Assembly: GCF_020524325.1 (NCBI RefSeq)
Contig: NZ_JAIVKY010000011.1
Coordinates: forward strand, 62,001 to 126,000
DNA length: 64,000 bases
From: Sutcliffiella horikoshii
GTDB taxonomy: Bacteria; Bacillota; Bacilli; Bacillales; Bacillaceae_I
Reading direction: 5' to 3'
The notes below the pieces were generated by a model, which was not told the origin of the DNA, made no database searches, and saw only the letters and a list, made by a program, of their open reading frames with translations. Of the stretch, positions 25,269 to 33,997 are shown one piece after another (the stretch's first letter is position 1; every line of letters begins with the position of its first letter). A program made the position numbers and the translations under genes.

Positions 25269-25997
25269 ATGTTATTACATACATCGGTTTTTGGAGATGG
25301 AGAACCAATCGTTTTTTTACATACAGGCTTGCAGACGGGGATGACTGATTTTGAGGAACAAAGGGAGTATTTCCAGTCGGGATTTAAAGTGATATTGCCT
25401 GACTTAAGAGGTCATGGGAAATCCACATCACAGGAGCTGTCTAACTATTATGAGGATAGTGCTGCTGATCTAAAGGACACGCTTGAACACTTAGGAGTGG
25501 AATCTGCTCATTTAGTTGGCTGTTCCATTGGTGCTTTGGTTGGGCTATTCTTTGCGAAAAGATTTCCTGAAAAGGTGAAGACCTTGACACTTTCTGGGAT
25601 GATGGCGGAGAAACCAGCTAATTGGTCGGAAATACATCGGAATATGGTGGAACAACAAAATAGCCTTTTGGAAAATGATCAAATCACAGCTTACTTTGAC
25701 CAACTTCATGGTGGAGGTTGGAGGGAGTTTATTAACTTGTCTGAGGAAATAGATTCCTATCCCTTTGGAGAAACAGCTGATCTGAGTGGACTTGAGATGC
25801 CAACGTTGATCATGGTAGGAGAGGAAAACGCTAATGAAACAAAGGGGGCCATCATTGCCCCACTGTTAAATAAGCAAATCCACGTATCAGTCATACCATT
25901 TGCTGAACATCTCGTTCATTCCGAGCAACCGGAGGTCTATAACCAAATTTTGAACGGGTTTTTGGGGAAATATAGTGTGTTTGGTGTAGGTAATTAG
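25269..25997 (+). CDS. Alpha/beta hydrolase
   Basis: 242 residues from ATG 25269 with GGGAG upstream. VFGDGEPIVFLHTGLQTG gives the oxyanion region, DLRGHGKST the following conserved loop, nucleophile Ser in GCSIGALVG, and His in AEHLVHSEQPE near the C-terminus. Hydrolase or esterase with unknown substrate. A 20-bp tandem array fills the gap downstream. Confidence 0.8.
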   Translation: MLLHTSVFGDGEPIVFLHTGLQTGMTDFEEQREYFQSGFKVILPDLRGHGKSTSQELSNYYEDSAADLKDTLEHLGVESAHLVGCSIGALVGLFFAKRFPEKVKTLTLSGMMAEKPANWSEIHRNMVEQQNSLLENDQITAYFDQLHGGGWREFINLSEEIDSYPFGETADLSGLEMPTLIMVGEENANETKGAIIAPLLNKQIHVSVIPFAEHLVHSEQPEVYNQILNGFLGKYSVFGVGN

Positions 25998-26060
25998 TAA
26001 AATGAGCTTTTAAGCGCATGGTGACTACCTCCACTTGATGCCACAGCAGGGTGCCAGCTT

Positions 26061-26200
26061 GATATATCAAGAAATCTGGGAATATATCAATAATTTTTAA
26101 GATATATCAATAAAACTCAGGATATATGAAGAAATTCTGAGATATATCAAGAAATTCTGAGATATATCAAGAACTCTAGGGATATATCAATAAATCAACC
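26061..26200 (+). repeat. 20-bp tandem repeat array, 7 units
   Basis: Units start at 26061, 26081, 26101, 26121, 26141, 26161 and 26181, a period of exactly 20 bp. Best unit: GATATATCAAGAAATTCTGA. Two dyads per unit are visible: GATATATC (perfect) and AGAAATTCT (odd palindrome). Outer copies are more degenerate (AATATATCAATAATTTTTAA; last copy partial). Lies between co-directional genes. It resembles an iteron array in size but no replication gene is near. Confidence 0.9.
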
Positions 26201-26219
26201 AAGAGGGTGTGAGAGATCA

Positions 26220-26720
26220 TTGAATCGGCCTATTCAACTAAGAGCGCTTAAAATGGAAGATTTTCCTGTGATGGTAAAGTGGAGCAAAGATAATGCATTT
26301 TGCCTCGCGAATGGCTGGGAAACTGGTAGAAGCAAGGATGAACTTTTTTCATGGTGGCACAATTGTGTTCATAACCACTCTCGTGACTTTTTAAGATTAG
26401 GCATCCAATATAAATCAAGATTAATTGGCTATGTAGACTTGGCACACATTGATGCTAATAGCGCAGAGCTTGGCATCGCCATAGGGGAAAGCAAGGTTTG
26501 GGGACATGGAGTCGGGACGGAAGCATTGAAGCAATTAATGATCCATGCAACCGCAAAGTTTGGCATTCAACTTTTTGATGCAGAAACACATGAAGCCAAC
26601 ACGCGCTCTAGAAATATGTTAGAGAAATTAGGATTCACAGAGTTTAGTAGAATTGGATCTAATAAATACATGGGAAAAGAAAGTCAGTTGATTCAGTACA
26701 GATATAACAAGGGGGAATAA
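26220..26720 (+). CDS. GNAT acetyltransferase (RimJ/RimL type)
   Basis: 166 residues, TTG start. N-terminal IQLRALKMEDFPVMVKWSKDN and the acetyl-CoA site GVGTEALKQLMIHATAKFGIQLFDAETHEANTRSRNMLEKLGFTE match RimJ/RimL-type GNATs. Substrate unknown. First of an accessory run of small enzymes on the plus strand. Confidence 0.8.
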   Translation: MNRPIQLRALKMEDFPVMVKWSKDNAFCLANGWETGRSKDELFSWWHNCVHNHSRDFLRLGIQYKSRLIGYVDLAHIDANSAELGIAIGESKVWGHGVGTEALKQLMIHATAKFGIQLFDAETHEANTRSRNMLEKLGFTEFSRIGSNKYMGKESQLIQYRYNKGE

Positions 26721-26723
26721 ACA

Positions 26724-27149
26724 GTGGTTCAAAGAGAAAGAGTGATACCAAAACACATTATTTCAGCAGCGACAGTTGTTTTGAATGATAAGAATGAAGT
26801 TCTTTTAATTAAGGGTCCACGCCGTGGATGGGAGATGCCCGGCGGACAAGTGGAAGAGGGGGAGTCACTGAAAGAGGCTGCTATCAGGGAAACGAAGGAA
26901 GAGTCGGGAATCGATGTGGAAATCGTGAAATTTTGTGGGGTTTTCCAAAACGTCAGTGGCTCCATATGTAACACGTTGTTCTTAGCTAGGGCGGTTGGCG
27001 GGGTCCCTACTACTTCACCGGAGAGTCTGGAAGTTGGTTTTTACTCAGTAGAGCAGGCGTTGGAAATGGTGACTTATAAGAATTTTAAAGAGCGGATTGA
27101 ATATTGTTTAAGGGAAGAAATGATTCCGTTTTATATAGAGTTTAATTAA
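26724..27149 (+). CDS. Nudix hydrolase
   Basis: 141 residues, GTG start four bases after the previous stop. Nudix box GGQVEEGESLKEAAIRETKEESGI (GX5EX7REUXEEXGU) is complete, so the fold should bind divalent metal and cleave a nucleoside-diphosphate-linked substrate. Part of the GNAT/APH/ASCH run. Substrate unknown. Confidence 0.85.
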   Translation: MVQRERVIPKHIISAATVVLNDKNEVLLIKGPRRGWEMPGGQVEEGESLKEAAIRETKEESGIDVEIVKFCGVFQNVSGSICNTLFLARAVGGVPTTSPESLEVGFYSVEQALEMVTYKNFKERIEYCLREEMIPFYIEFN

Positions 27150-27163
27150 TTGTGGTTATCAAT

Positions 27164-27949
27164 ATGAAACCAATTCCACTTGAAGAAATTCCAATTGTAA
27201 TAAAAGATTATGTAAGAAACATACATTCTATATCTTTCCCTCGCCAAGGGTGTACATCTGATGTTGGTATCATTCAAAGTGATATCGGTCTATACGCACT
27301 AAAGCGAACCAAAAAACCACAATTCAATTCGTGGCTAAATAAAGAGATAATGGTATTAAGAAGTTTAAATCAGGAAACCTCATTGCCTGTTCCAAAGGTT
27401 GAGAAATTTGTAGAGATAGACGGACAATCTTGGGCTTTAATAGAGTTCCAAGAAGGGGAAACCATCAGGGCTGCTTTAACCAAAACCCATCATAAAGGGA
27501 AGAGGGAAGAGTTGTTAATAAACTTCGGCAAAGTTGTGTCTGATATTCATGCTACCCCGTGTCCAGAAACCTTAAAAGACGAGAAAGTTTGGTTGGATGA
27601 TATGCTGAATCAAGCAGCATACAATCTTCAAAACTACGAGGTAGATGGTTCGGAAGACTTGCTGGAAAAAATCAAGGAAAACCGACCTGGTAATAGGAAG
27701 CAAACCCTTATCCATGGCGACTTGACGGTTGATAATATATTAGTACATAACGGAGAAGTCACAGGAATTATTGACTGGAGCGGCGGAGCATTTGGTGATC
27801 CAAGGTACGATGTATCTTTGGCAATTCGGCCAAAACCCCACATTTTTGAGTGGGAGTCGGATAAGTTACATTTTTTTGAAGGGTATGGGAGCAACATTCT
27901 GAATAAAGGGGATTATGATTATTTCATCAACCTTTATGAGTACTTTTAA
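27164..27949 (+). CDS. Aminoglycoside-phosphotransferase-like kinase
   Basis: About 261 residues. APH fold: Brenner motif HGDLTVDNIL and DFG-equivalent IIDWSGGAFGDPRYDV. These kinases phosphorylate small molecules such as aminoglycosides, choline or homoserine. The ATG at 27164 is favoured over GTG 27152, but neither has a strong ribosome site. A second APH-like gene follows 14 bp downstream. Whether it confers drug resistance cannot be judged. Confidence 0.8.
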   Translation: MKPIPLEEIPIVIKDYVRNIHSISFPRQGCTSDVGIIQSDIGLYALKRTKKPQFNSWLNKEIMVLRSLNQETSLPVPKVEKFVEIDGQSWALIEFQEGETIRAALTKTHHKGKREELLINFGKVVSDIHATPCPETLKDEKVWLDDMLNQAAYNLQNYEVDGSEDLLEKIKENRPGNRKQTLIHGDLTVDNILVHNGEVTGIIDWSGGAFGDPRYDVSLAIRPKPHIFEWESDKLHFFEGYGSNILNKGDYDYFINLYEYF

Positions 27950-27963
27950 AAGGGGAGTGTGCA

Positions 27964-28719
27964 ATGAACCTAGGGGAGCCAATTGCTTCTGGAAACACTG
28001 CAAATATTTATTTTTATGAAAATAAAATCATCAAGATCTTTAAGGAGCACCTACCAGACACCGAACCTGAATATGAGGCTCGTAAACAAAGGGTTGCTTA
28101 TGAAAATGGCCTTTGTGTTCCCAACATAATCGATGTGAAAAAAGTAAACGGAAAACAGGCAATCATCATGGAATATGTGGAAGGGAAAACACTAGGTGAA
28201 CTTGTCACAAGAAACATGGATCATGTAGAGTCCTTCCTACAAATGTCCGTGGATATTCAGATGAAGGTTCATACTGTGCTTGCTGAGTCGTTAGAACCTA
28301 TGAGTTTAAAACTTAAGAGGCAAATAGAATCTGTTAAAGGATTAGATGAGCAGATTAAGAAATCGTTAATCAATAAATTGGCTTCAATTAACGTCGAAAA
28401 CAAGCTGTGCCATGGAGACTTCCACCTCTATAACTTGATAAAATCAGAAGATGAGGTTTTCGTCATCGATTGGGTCGATGCAAGTTCCGGGGATCCACGG
28501 GCAGATGTATGCCGAACCTATATACTTTATTCCCAGGTTTCTTTGGACATAGCTGAGTTGTATTTGAAGCTATATTGCGAGAAAAGTGGTTGTAGTCGTA
28601 AAGAAATATTGGAATGGGCACCAATTATTGCGGCAGCGAGACTTTCTGAAAATGTCGCTACGGAAGATTCGAATAGGTTAATGAATTATATATTAATGGA
28701 GGAGCATAATCATGAATAA
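27964..28719 (+). CDS. Aminoglycoside-phosphotransferase-like kinase
   Basis: 251 residues. APH-type: IKIFKEHL near the N-terminus, LCHGDFHLYNLI (catalytic Asp) and VIDWVDASSGDPRADV. Similar in layout but not closely related to the preceding kinase. Its end overlaps the ASCH gene by 8 bp. Substrate unknown. Confidence 0.8.
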   Translation: MNLGEPIASGNTANIYFYENKIIKIFKEHLPDTEPEYEARKQRVAYENGLCVPNIIDVKKVNGKQAIIMEYVEGKTLGELVTRNMDHVESFLQMSVDIQMKVHTVLAESLEPMSLKLKRQIESVKGLDEQIKKSLINKLASINVENKLCHGDFHLYNLIKSEDEVFVIDWVDASSGDPRADVCRTYILYSQVSLDIAELYLKLYCEKSGCSRKEILEWAPIIAAARLSENVATEDSNRLMNYILMEEHNHE

Positions 28720-29158
28720 AGCATCTTTAGACTACTGGAATAATTTTTGGGAAGGTCATGAAAAGCCGGAAAGAGTGACAGCTTGGCAGTTCGGTGGCAG
28801 TCCGGACTACCTCGCGCAATTAGTGATAGATGGGATAAAGAAAGCGACCTGTTCAGGTTATGTCTTTTATGAAGTGGAGAATGAACCTTTACCAACTACG
28901 GAAGATTACAGTGTGGTTATGAACAGTAAAGACGAACCCGTTGCCATCATTAAAACGGTAGACGTGCAAATCATGCCGATGAATGAAGTACCGGAAGAAT
29001 TTGCGATTTCAGAGGGAGAAGGAGATCGTACATATAAGTACTGGTGGGAGGCACATGAGCGATTCTTTACAAAGGAGTTGCGTGAAATCGGGAGAGAGTT
29101 TTCCGAGGATATGCTGTTGGTTTGTGAGCGATTTGAATTGGTGGATGTTAAAAGATAA
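28712..29158 (+). CDS. ASCH-domain protein
   Basis: 148 residues. WQFGGSPDYLAQLVIDGIKKATCSGYVFYEVENEPLPTTEDYSVV is the ASCH/PUA-like opening with the conserved GIKKAT; D-E-P and FELVDV follow at the end. ASCH proteins are proposed RNA-binding modules of coactivator-like or defence-linked function, and some are amidohydrolases acting on N4-acetylcytidine. Overlaps the kinase upstream. Confidence 0.8.
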   Translation: MNKASLDYWNNFWEGHEKPERVTAWQFGGSPDYLAQLVIDGIKKATCSGYVFYEVENEPLPTTEDYSVVMNSKDEPVAIIKTVDVQIMPMNEVPEEFAISEGEGDRTYKYWWEAHERFFTKELREIGREFSEDMLLVCERFELVDVKR

Positions 29159-29173
29159 AAATGGGGTGGTTAC

Positions 29174-29377
29174 ATGGATGTCAAATATTATTGTGACGGT
29201 GAGCTAATCTATGAAACTCACACATCTGACTTGAGCGGACTGATGATGGCGATTGAAAAATCAAATAGCATTCATTTCGAGAACGATGCCTATTCATTTG
29301 ACGCCTTTTTCTTGAATCATTATGAACAAGAAGGGATTTGGTTTGAGGAACTGGTGGTGTATTTGGTGAATAGTTAG
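29174..29377 (+). CDS. Small protein of unknown function
   Basis: 67 residues, acidic, soluble; starts 15 bp after the ASCH gene behind GGGGTGG. No membrane segment or recognised motif. The 145-bp gap that follows contains an open but startless stretch and no supported gene. Confidence 0.55.
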   Translation: MDVKYYCDGELIYETHTSDLSGLMMAIEKSNSIHFENDAYSFDAFFLNHYEQEGIWFEELVVYLVNS

Positions 29378-29522
29378 CTCTAAAACACCCAAAACGTACA
29401 AGGTCCTTATACAGAGGGGGTGTGGTGGGTTCAATGGAATGGAGAATTTAAAAATGCAGGGAAAACCTCGATATACGAAGAATTATTAAATAAAATACAC
29501 GTTCAATTTAGGGGAGATATTT

Positions 29523-30059
29523 ATGAAAAGGGTATACGAAACAGAGCGCTTGATATTAAGGGTACTAGACTCAGGAGATACTGAACAATTAAAACGTATT
29601 TGGGGAGATGAAGAGGTAATGGGCCTCTGTGCAGGTGCCACCCCTCATGACATGCTCCCCAGAGTAGTAGAATATTATGCAAAGTGTCAAGAAGAAAAAG
29701 GATTATCTGTTTACGCGGTTGTGGAAAAAGTTTCAGGAAAAGTCATTGGAACAGCCGGCTTTAATGTAAAGGATTCCCTAGAAAAAGTGGAATTAATTTA
29801 TCATTTTGCAAAATCTTACTGGGGAAATGGTTATGCGTCTGAAGCTGCTTCGGCATGTGTAAATGTGGCTAAGTCTAATAATTCTGCTAGGTGCTTATTT
29901 GCTTCTGCCGATCCAACAAACAAAAGCTCACTAAAAATATTGGAGAAGATTGGGTTTGAATTCAAAGGACTTAAATGGTTTGACGAAACCAATCAAGAAG
30001 AACCATATTACGAAATGGTGATAAAAGATAAAAATCCTCATATAATGAACGAAAATTAG
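29523..30059 (+). CDS. GNAT acetyltransferase (RimJ/RimL type)
   Basis: 178 residues. TERLILRVLDSGDTEQLKRIWGDEEVMGLCAG opens a RimJ/RimL-like GNAT, with acetyl-CoA loop SYWGNGYASEAASACV and ADPTNKSSLKILEKIGFE. GGGGAG site upstream of the ATG. Substrate unknown. Confidence 0.8.
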   Translation: MKRVYETERLILRVLDSGDTEQLKRIWGDEEVMGLCAGATPHDMLPRVVEYYAKCQEEKGLSVYAVVEKVSGKVIGTAGFNVKDSLEKVELIYHFAKSYWGNGYASEAASACVNVAKSNNSARCLFASADPTNKSSLKILEKIGFEFKGLKWFDETNQEEPYYEMVIKDKNPHIMNEN

Positions 30060-30153
30060 GATAGCAAAAAAACATGTAACAGTGTAAAATTATCTCAAAT
30101 CAATTCGATTAAATTTATGTTAACAAGGGGAAATGCACACAAATAGAATACAG

Positions 30154-30181
30154 TTGACTGTCGTTGCAAAGAGTTTATGTT
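30154..30181 (+). promoter_or_regulatory. Candidate promoter of the prolyl hydroxylase gene
   Basis: TTGACT (30154-30159), 16-bp spacer, TATGTT (30176-30181), 45 bp before the start codon. Confidence 0.4.
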
Positions 30182-30226
30182 ATTTTTTCAGAATATTAAT
30201 AACACGATAAAAGAGGTTGATGTTAG

Positions 30227-30880
30227 TTGACGATGGATACAAGAGATTTAACTGTTAAGGAACAGACTATTTTCCCTCATGTTGGCAATAAAATAAAAAC
30301 AGAAGATAGAGAGATTGCGATAATTGCACGAATGGAAGAGCCGCTTGTCGTTGTGCTTGCAAATGTTCTTAGCGATGAAGAGTGTGATGAGCTGATTCAA
30401 TTGTCCAAGGATAAGATGAAACGGTCTAAAGTTGCGAATGGCCTTGAAGTGGATGCTATTAGGACGAGCAGCAGTACCTTTTTCCAAGAAGGGGAAAATG
30501 AGCTTGTGGCTAGAATTGAAAAAAGAGTTTCGCAGATTATGAATGTGCCTGTGGAACACGGAGAAGGCTTGCAAATCCTGAACTATCAGGTAGGACAGGA
30601 ATATAAGGCGCACTTTGATTTCTTTAAGTCTTCCAGTAAGCCAGTTAGTAATCCGCGGATTAGCACGCTTGTCATGTACCTAAACGATGTAGAAGAAGGC
30701 GGGGAAACGTATTTTCCTAAGCTGAAATTATCTGTTTCTCCGCAAAAGGGAATGGCGGTTTACTTTGAGTATTTCTATGATGATCAGGAACTGAATGAAT
30801 TGACCTTACATGGTGGCTCGCCTGTTATTGTTGGGGATAAATGGGCGGCAACGCAGTGGATGAGAAGGAAGAAATACTAG
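30227..30880 (+). CDS. 2-oxoglutarate/Fe(II) oxygenase, prolyl-4-hydroxylase type
   Basis: 217 residues. The facial triad is visible: His129 and Asp131 in YKAHFDFF and His195 in LTLHGG, with Lys205 in GDKWAATQWMR for 2-oxoglutarate. RTSSSTFFQEGEN and LNYQVGQEY are typical of the P4H family found in Bacillus anthracis. It hydroxylates proline in peptides; natural targets in bacilli are not firmly known. TTG start at 30227 assumed; the ATG two codons later is possible. A weak terminator follows. Confidence 0.88.
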   Translation: MTMDTRDLTVKEQTIFPHVGNKIKTEDREIAIIARMEEPLVVVLANVLSDEECDELIQLSKDKMKRSKVANGLEVDAIRTSSSTFFQEGENELVARIEKRVSQIMNVPVEHGEGLQILNYQVGQEYKAHFDFFKSSSKPVSNPRISTLVMYLNDVEEGGETYFPKLKLSVSPQKGMAVYFEYFYDDQELNELTLHGGSPVIVGDKWAATQWMRRKKY

Positions 30881-30887
30881 ATTCGGG

Positions 30888-30920
30888 ACGCTAATCTCTT
30901 TGGAGGTTAGCGTTATTTCA
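30888..30920 (+). terminator. Probable intrinsic terminator
   Basis: ACGCTAATCT/AGGTTAGCGT stem, six-base loop, then TATTTC. The T-tract is weak. Confidence 0.5.
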
Positions 30921-30984
30921 TAATCATATGTAAGTTTGACCTCAAAACAGGGTTCAGCAACGACTTTAAAATGGCTTTTCACAA

Positions 30985-31112
30985 AATACTGTCGGTTGTG
31001 CCATGAATACTGTCCAAAACCTATCAAATACTGTCGGGAAAATTTAAATACTGTCCAAAACCGCTTAAATACTGTCCAAAACCGCTTAAATACTGTCGGA
31101 AATCACTATAAT
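30985..31112 (+). repeat. 21-bp tandem repeat array, about 6 units
   Basis: The core ATACTGTC begins at 30986, 31007, 31028, 31048, 31069 and 31090, that is steps of 21, 21, 20, 21 and 21. After the core, copies continue either CAAAACC or GG. Two adjacent units are identical over ATACTGTCCAAAACCGCTTA. Lies between co-directional genes in a 336-bp gap. The 100-codon ORF running through it has no ribosome site and is not called. Confidence 0.85.
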
Positions 31113-31216
31113 ACAAGCCGTTCGACAAATCCTCCAAAAATCCCACACAACCACCCGGAAACTTATCCATCAACCAATACGTCATATAAAATAAACCGAA
31201 AAGGACTGATACTAAA

Positions 31217-31684
31217 GTGGATTACATCACACACCTAAGATCAATGGTAGGAAACGAAAAAGTAATTATGGTGGTTGCTGGAGCATTTGTTTTTGACTCA
31301 GATGGAAAGCTCCTTTTACAACAACGTACAGATAATGCACAATGGGGGCTGCCAGGCGGCTTCATGGAGCTTGGTGAGAACATAACTGATGCGGCAAGAA
31401 GAGAAGTCCAAGAAGAAACAGGTCTTCATCTAGAACAACTCGAGCTGTTTGGTCTCTACTCCGGACCAGAGTACGATAAGACATTCGCTAACGGAGACCA
31501 GGTCTCATTAGTACAAGTGCTTTTTACTTGTAATCGATATAATGGACAACTCGTAAAAAGTAATGATGAGTCACTAAAAAATGAATTCTTCCATCTACAT
31601 AGTTTACCAGAAAATATTTTTCCCGAGCACCAAGTATTCCTTGATCACCTTCTGACAAAACATAGTCGCCCTATTGTGAAATAA
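31217..31684 (+). CDS. Nudix hydrolase
   Basis: 155 residues, GTG start; ATG 31244 is an alternative. Complete Nudix box GGFMELGENITDAARREVQEETGL with metal-binding Glu residues. The N-terminus DYITHLRSMVGNEKVIMVVAGAFVFD resembles the next gene, DLLLLPSVAAVIQN, so the two are likely tandem paralogues. Confidence 0.85.
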   Translation: MDYITHLRSMVGNEKVIMVVAGAFVFDSDGKLLLQQRTDNAQWGLPGGFMELGENITDAARREVQEETGLHLEQLELFGLYSGPEYDKTFANGDQVSLVQVLFTCNRYNGQLVKSNDESLKNEFFHLHSLPENIFPEHQVFLDHLLTKHSRPIVK

Positions 31685-31702
31685 AGGAGAGGTGGAAATC
31701 AA

Positions 31703-32164
31703 ATGCCTATATCAGCTTATTACCGTAAGTTGCGTGAAAGAGTGGGGACCGACCTTCTGCTTCTCCCGAGTGTTGCCGCAGTCATCCAAAATGAAAAATC
31801 GGAAATATTGTTTCAATACCCTAGGAACAGTGAGTACTGGAGTTTGCCGGCTGGTGCCATTGAGCCTGGAGAGTCACCATATGAAGCAGTAGTGAGGGAA
31901 GTATGGGAAGAGACAGGGCTTGAGGTAGAGCCTACCCACGTAATGGGAGTTTTTGGCGGGAAGGATTTTCGCCACACCTATGCAAATGGAGATCAAGTGG
32001 AATACCAAGTAACAATATTTGAATGCAAAATAGTCAGAGGTACCTTGGAAGCGGTGGATGGAGAGTCGGAAATACTAAAGTTTTTTAATGAAGACAATAT
32101 TCCAAAACTCGTGTTGCCTTATCCAGATTGGGTATTTAAAGCAAATTTAGAACGGGGGTGTTAG
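31703..32164 (+). CDS. Nudix hydrolase
   Basis: 153 residues behind GAGAGGTGG. Nudix box GAIEPGESPYEAVVREVWEETGL. Both this and the preceding Nudix share YANGDQVxxQVxxFxC, supporting duplication. The lipoprotein gene follows after two bases. Substrate unknown. Confidence 0.85.
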   Translation: MPISAYYRKLRERVGTDLLLLPSVAAVIQNEKSEILFQYPRNSEYWSLPAGAIEPGESPYEAVVREVWEETGLEVEPTHVMGVFGGKDFRHTYANGDQVEYQVTIFECKIVRGTLEAVDGESEILKFFNEDNIPKLVLPYPDWVFKANLERGC

Positions 32165-32166
32165 TC

Positions 32167-32616
32167 TTGAACAAAAGTGCGTCTTTATTAGGAATTTGCA
32201 TTGTTTTTACTTTACTGCTAGCTGCGTGTTCTATGGAGGAACGGAAAACGGATGTTGTGAACGAGGATATAGAAGAAGCTGAAGAGGTCATTGACCAAGT
32301 TGTGATTTATGAGATGGAGAGCTTCTCGGTAGTCAAAGTCGATTCGGAAAAGACGCTAACAAACCAAGAGAATATAAAAACTATTCAAGATGCATTCTTG
32401 AATGCAAACAAAGAACCTGGTGTAGCTGATATGTCAGATCCTCACTATAAATTGAGGTTGGGTGCGAACTCATACTACCTTTGGATTCACAAATCCTCAG
32501 GAACAATTATGAACAGGAAGGACACCCATATCATATATTCTCTTTCCGAGGAAGCGGCACAAGGTGTATATAAATTATTGGATAATATGTACGGGAAGGA
32601 TAACAATGACCAATAA
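32167..32616 (+). CDS. Lipoprotein of unknown function
   Basis: 149 residues from TTG 32167 (GGGGGTG six bases upstream). Lipobox LLAAC, then an acidic linker and a small domain with DPHYKLRLGANSYYLWIHKSSGTIMN. The fold resembles small extracytoplasmic sensors but no family is recognised. Two bases after the Nudix stop, so co-transcribed. Confidence 0.6.
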   Translation: MNKSASLLGICIVFTLLLAACSMEERKTDVVNEDIEEAEEVIDQVVIYEMESFSVVKVDSEKTLTNQENIKTIQDAFLNANKEPGVADMSDPHYKLRLGANSYYLWIHKSSGTIMNRKDTHIIYSLSEEAAQGVYKLLDNMYGKDNNDQ

Positions 32617-32731
32617 ATTCATACTATAAATTTCCATAAATACGACACATCTCCCAGCAACCTTACCAACTATATTTTAGTAAAATAAGGATATAAAGAT
32701 AAATCCTAACAGGTGAAAAGAGGAGATGTAG

Positions 32732-33220
32732 TTGGAGTCTAAGCTGAATTCTAAAAAGTTTTTATTCTATTTTTTCGGTGGATATTTATTCTTGATTGTC
32801 GCGCTCATCTTTTTTTCTTCTTCGGCAGATCTTACTGGTGGAGGTAGCACGGAAGATATTGTGCAGTCTTTTGAAGAAGGCATGGCGCATACAGAGAAAA
32901 AGAACGAGGAGAAAGCGAAAAAAGAGCCGTTATGGGATGTGCCGAACCATATTGCTGCACCAATCCTCATCATGGCTTCCATACTCGATATTGTGATAAT
33001 TCTCCTTTGGGCGCGTAACGAGAACAGAAAGCGAGAGGCTCAAGAAGCTGGGATTATTCCAGAGAAGAAAAGATGGACTGATAGCAAGTGGTTCTGGCAT
33101 ATTATAGCTTTGGGAATTGTGCAGCCGAAAAATGGTAGAATAGTAGTGAATTGGCGCAATCTAGTGGCAGCTTTTGTGCTGTTGACTGTATTGAAATTTG
33201 CTATTCTAGACCAACTGTAA
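32732..33220 (+). CDS. Membrane protein of unknown function
   Basis: 162 residues, TTG start behind GAGGAG. Hydrophobic segments near 10-28, 71-90 and 143-158 with basic and acidic linkers between. Adjacent to the SGNH hydrolase gene by 17 bp. No recognised family. Confidence 0.55.
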   Translation: MESKLNSKKFLFYFFGGYLFLIVALIFFSSSADLTGGGSTEDIVQSFEEGMAHTEKKNEEKAKKEPLWDVPNHIAAPILIMASILDIVIILLWARNENRKREAQEAGIIPEKKRWTDSKWFWHIIALGIVQPKNGRIVVNWRNLVAAFVLLTVLKFAILDQL

Positions 33221-33237
33221 AAGGGGAGGTATCTTCT

Positions 33238-33915
33238 ATGAAAATCGCATGCATTGGTGACAGCTTAACAGAGGGGAGGCCTGGCGTTTCCTTCTTTAAC
33301 ATATTAAAAAAGAAATACCCTGACATAAGGTTCGTCAACCTTGGAAAGGGCGGGGAAACGGTTAAAAGTTTACATACAAGGCTGAGCAAGAACAAATTAG
33401 ATCAAGATTATGATCTTGCCTTCCTATGGATTGGAGTCAATGATATTTACTCTAAGCTTTTAAAAGTACAAGCTCAACCAATCACGAGAAATTCAGAAGA
33501 ATTCCAGGAATTCTATGAACAAGTGCTAGAGTTAGTATCTCAATCATCAAAAAAAATTGTGGTTGTGTCACCTGCTGTGATCGGGGAAAACATCAACTCT
33601 TCCAACAGAGGATTGCTCAATCTTTCTATGATTATAAAAGAAATTTCGCAAGAGCATAAGAATGTTATATTCATTGATTTGCACCAAGCTTTTACTGAGC
33701 ATTTAGATACCTTACATACGACAGATTACCTCAGCACTGGGCTAGGCAGATTAGTGAAGGATGTATTCTTTTACAGAAGCCCAAAGCGAGTAGACCGATT
33801 GGCAGCAGAAAGAGGACTGCATTTGACTGTTGATGGTGTTCATCTGAATAGTAACGGTGCTCTAATTGTAGTAAATGAATATGGGAAGGTTATTGATCAA
33901 GCTCTTACTAAGTGA
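33238..33915 (+). CDS. SGNH/GDSL hydrolase
   Basis: 225 residues from ATG 33238, with GGGGAGG upstream; the longer frame at 33151 overlaps the previous gene and has none. Block I IACIGDSLTEG (Ser), Gly in GKGGE, Asn in IGVNDIY, and catalytic Asp/His in DGVHLNSNGA. Cytoplasmic or surface esterase/lysophospholipase family, no signal peptide, so cytoplasmic. Substrate unknown. Confidence 0.85.
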   Translation: MKIACIGDSLTEGRPGVSFFNILKKKYPDIRFVNLGKGGETVKSLHTRLSKNKLDQDYDLAFLWIGVNDIYSKLLKVQAQPITRNSEEFQEFYEQVLELVSQSSKKIVVVSPAVIGENINSSNRGLLNLSMIIKEISQEHKNVIFIDLHQAFTEHLDTLHTTDYLSTGLGRLVKDVFFYRSPKRVDRLAAERGLHLTVDGVHLNSNGALIVVNEYGKVIDQALTK

Positions 33916-33997
33916 TTCCAAATGGATGTGCTAGCTCCATATTTTCTGCAAACTTTTTGGGTAAACTACTTGCATAGAACTCAAAGGAGGTTATGGC

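Noticed and set aside
26061-26200. Plasmid-type iteron origin
   Set aside because: Unit size fits, but there is no Rep gene, and unrelated arrays of the same period occur elsewhere in the window.
29378-29522. Possible relic of a coding gene (open frame WVQWNGEFKNAGKTS)
   Set aside because: No start codon, no recognisable family and only about 40 codons.
30936-31238. 100-codon ORF with seven-residue peptide repeats
   Set aside because: It simply reads through the 21-bp DNA array, has no ribosome site and overlaps the Nudix start.
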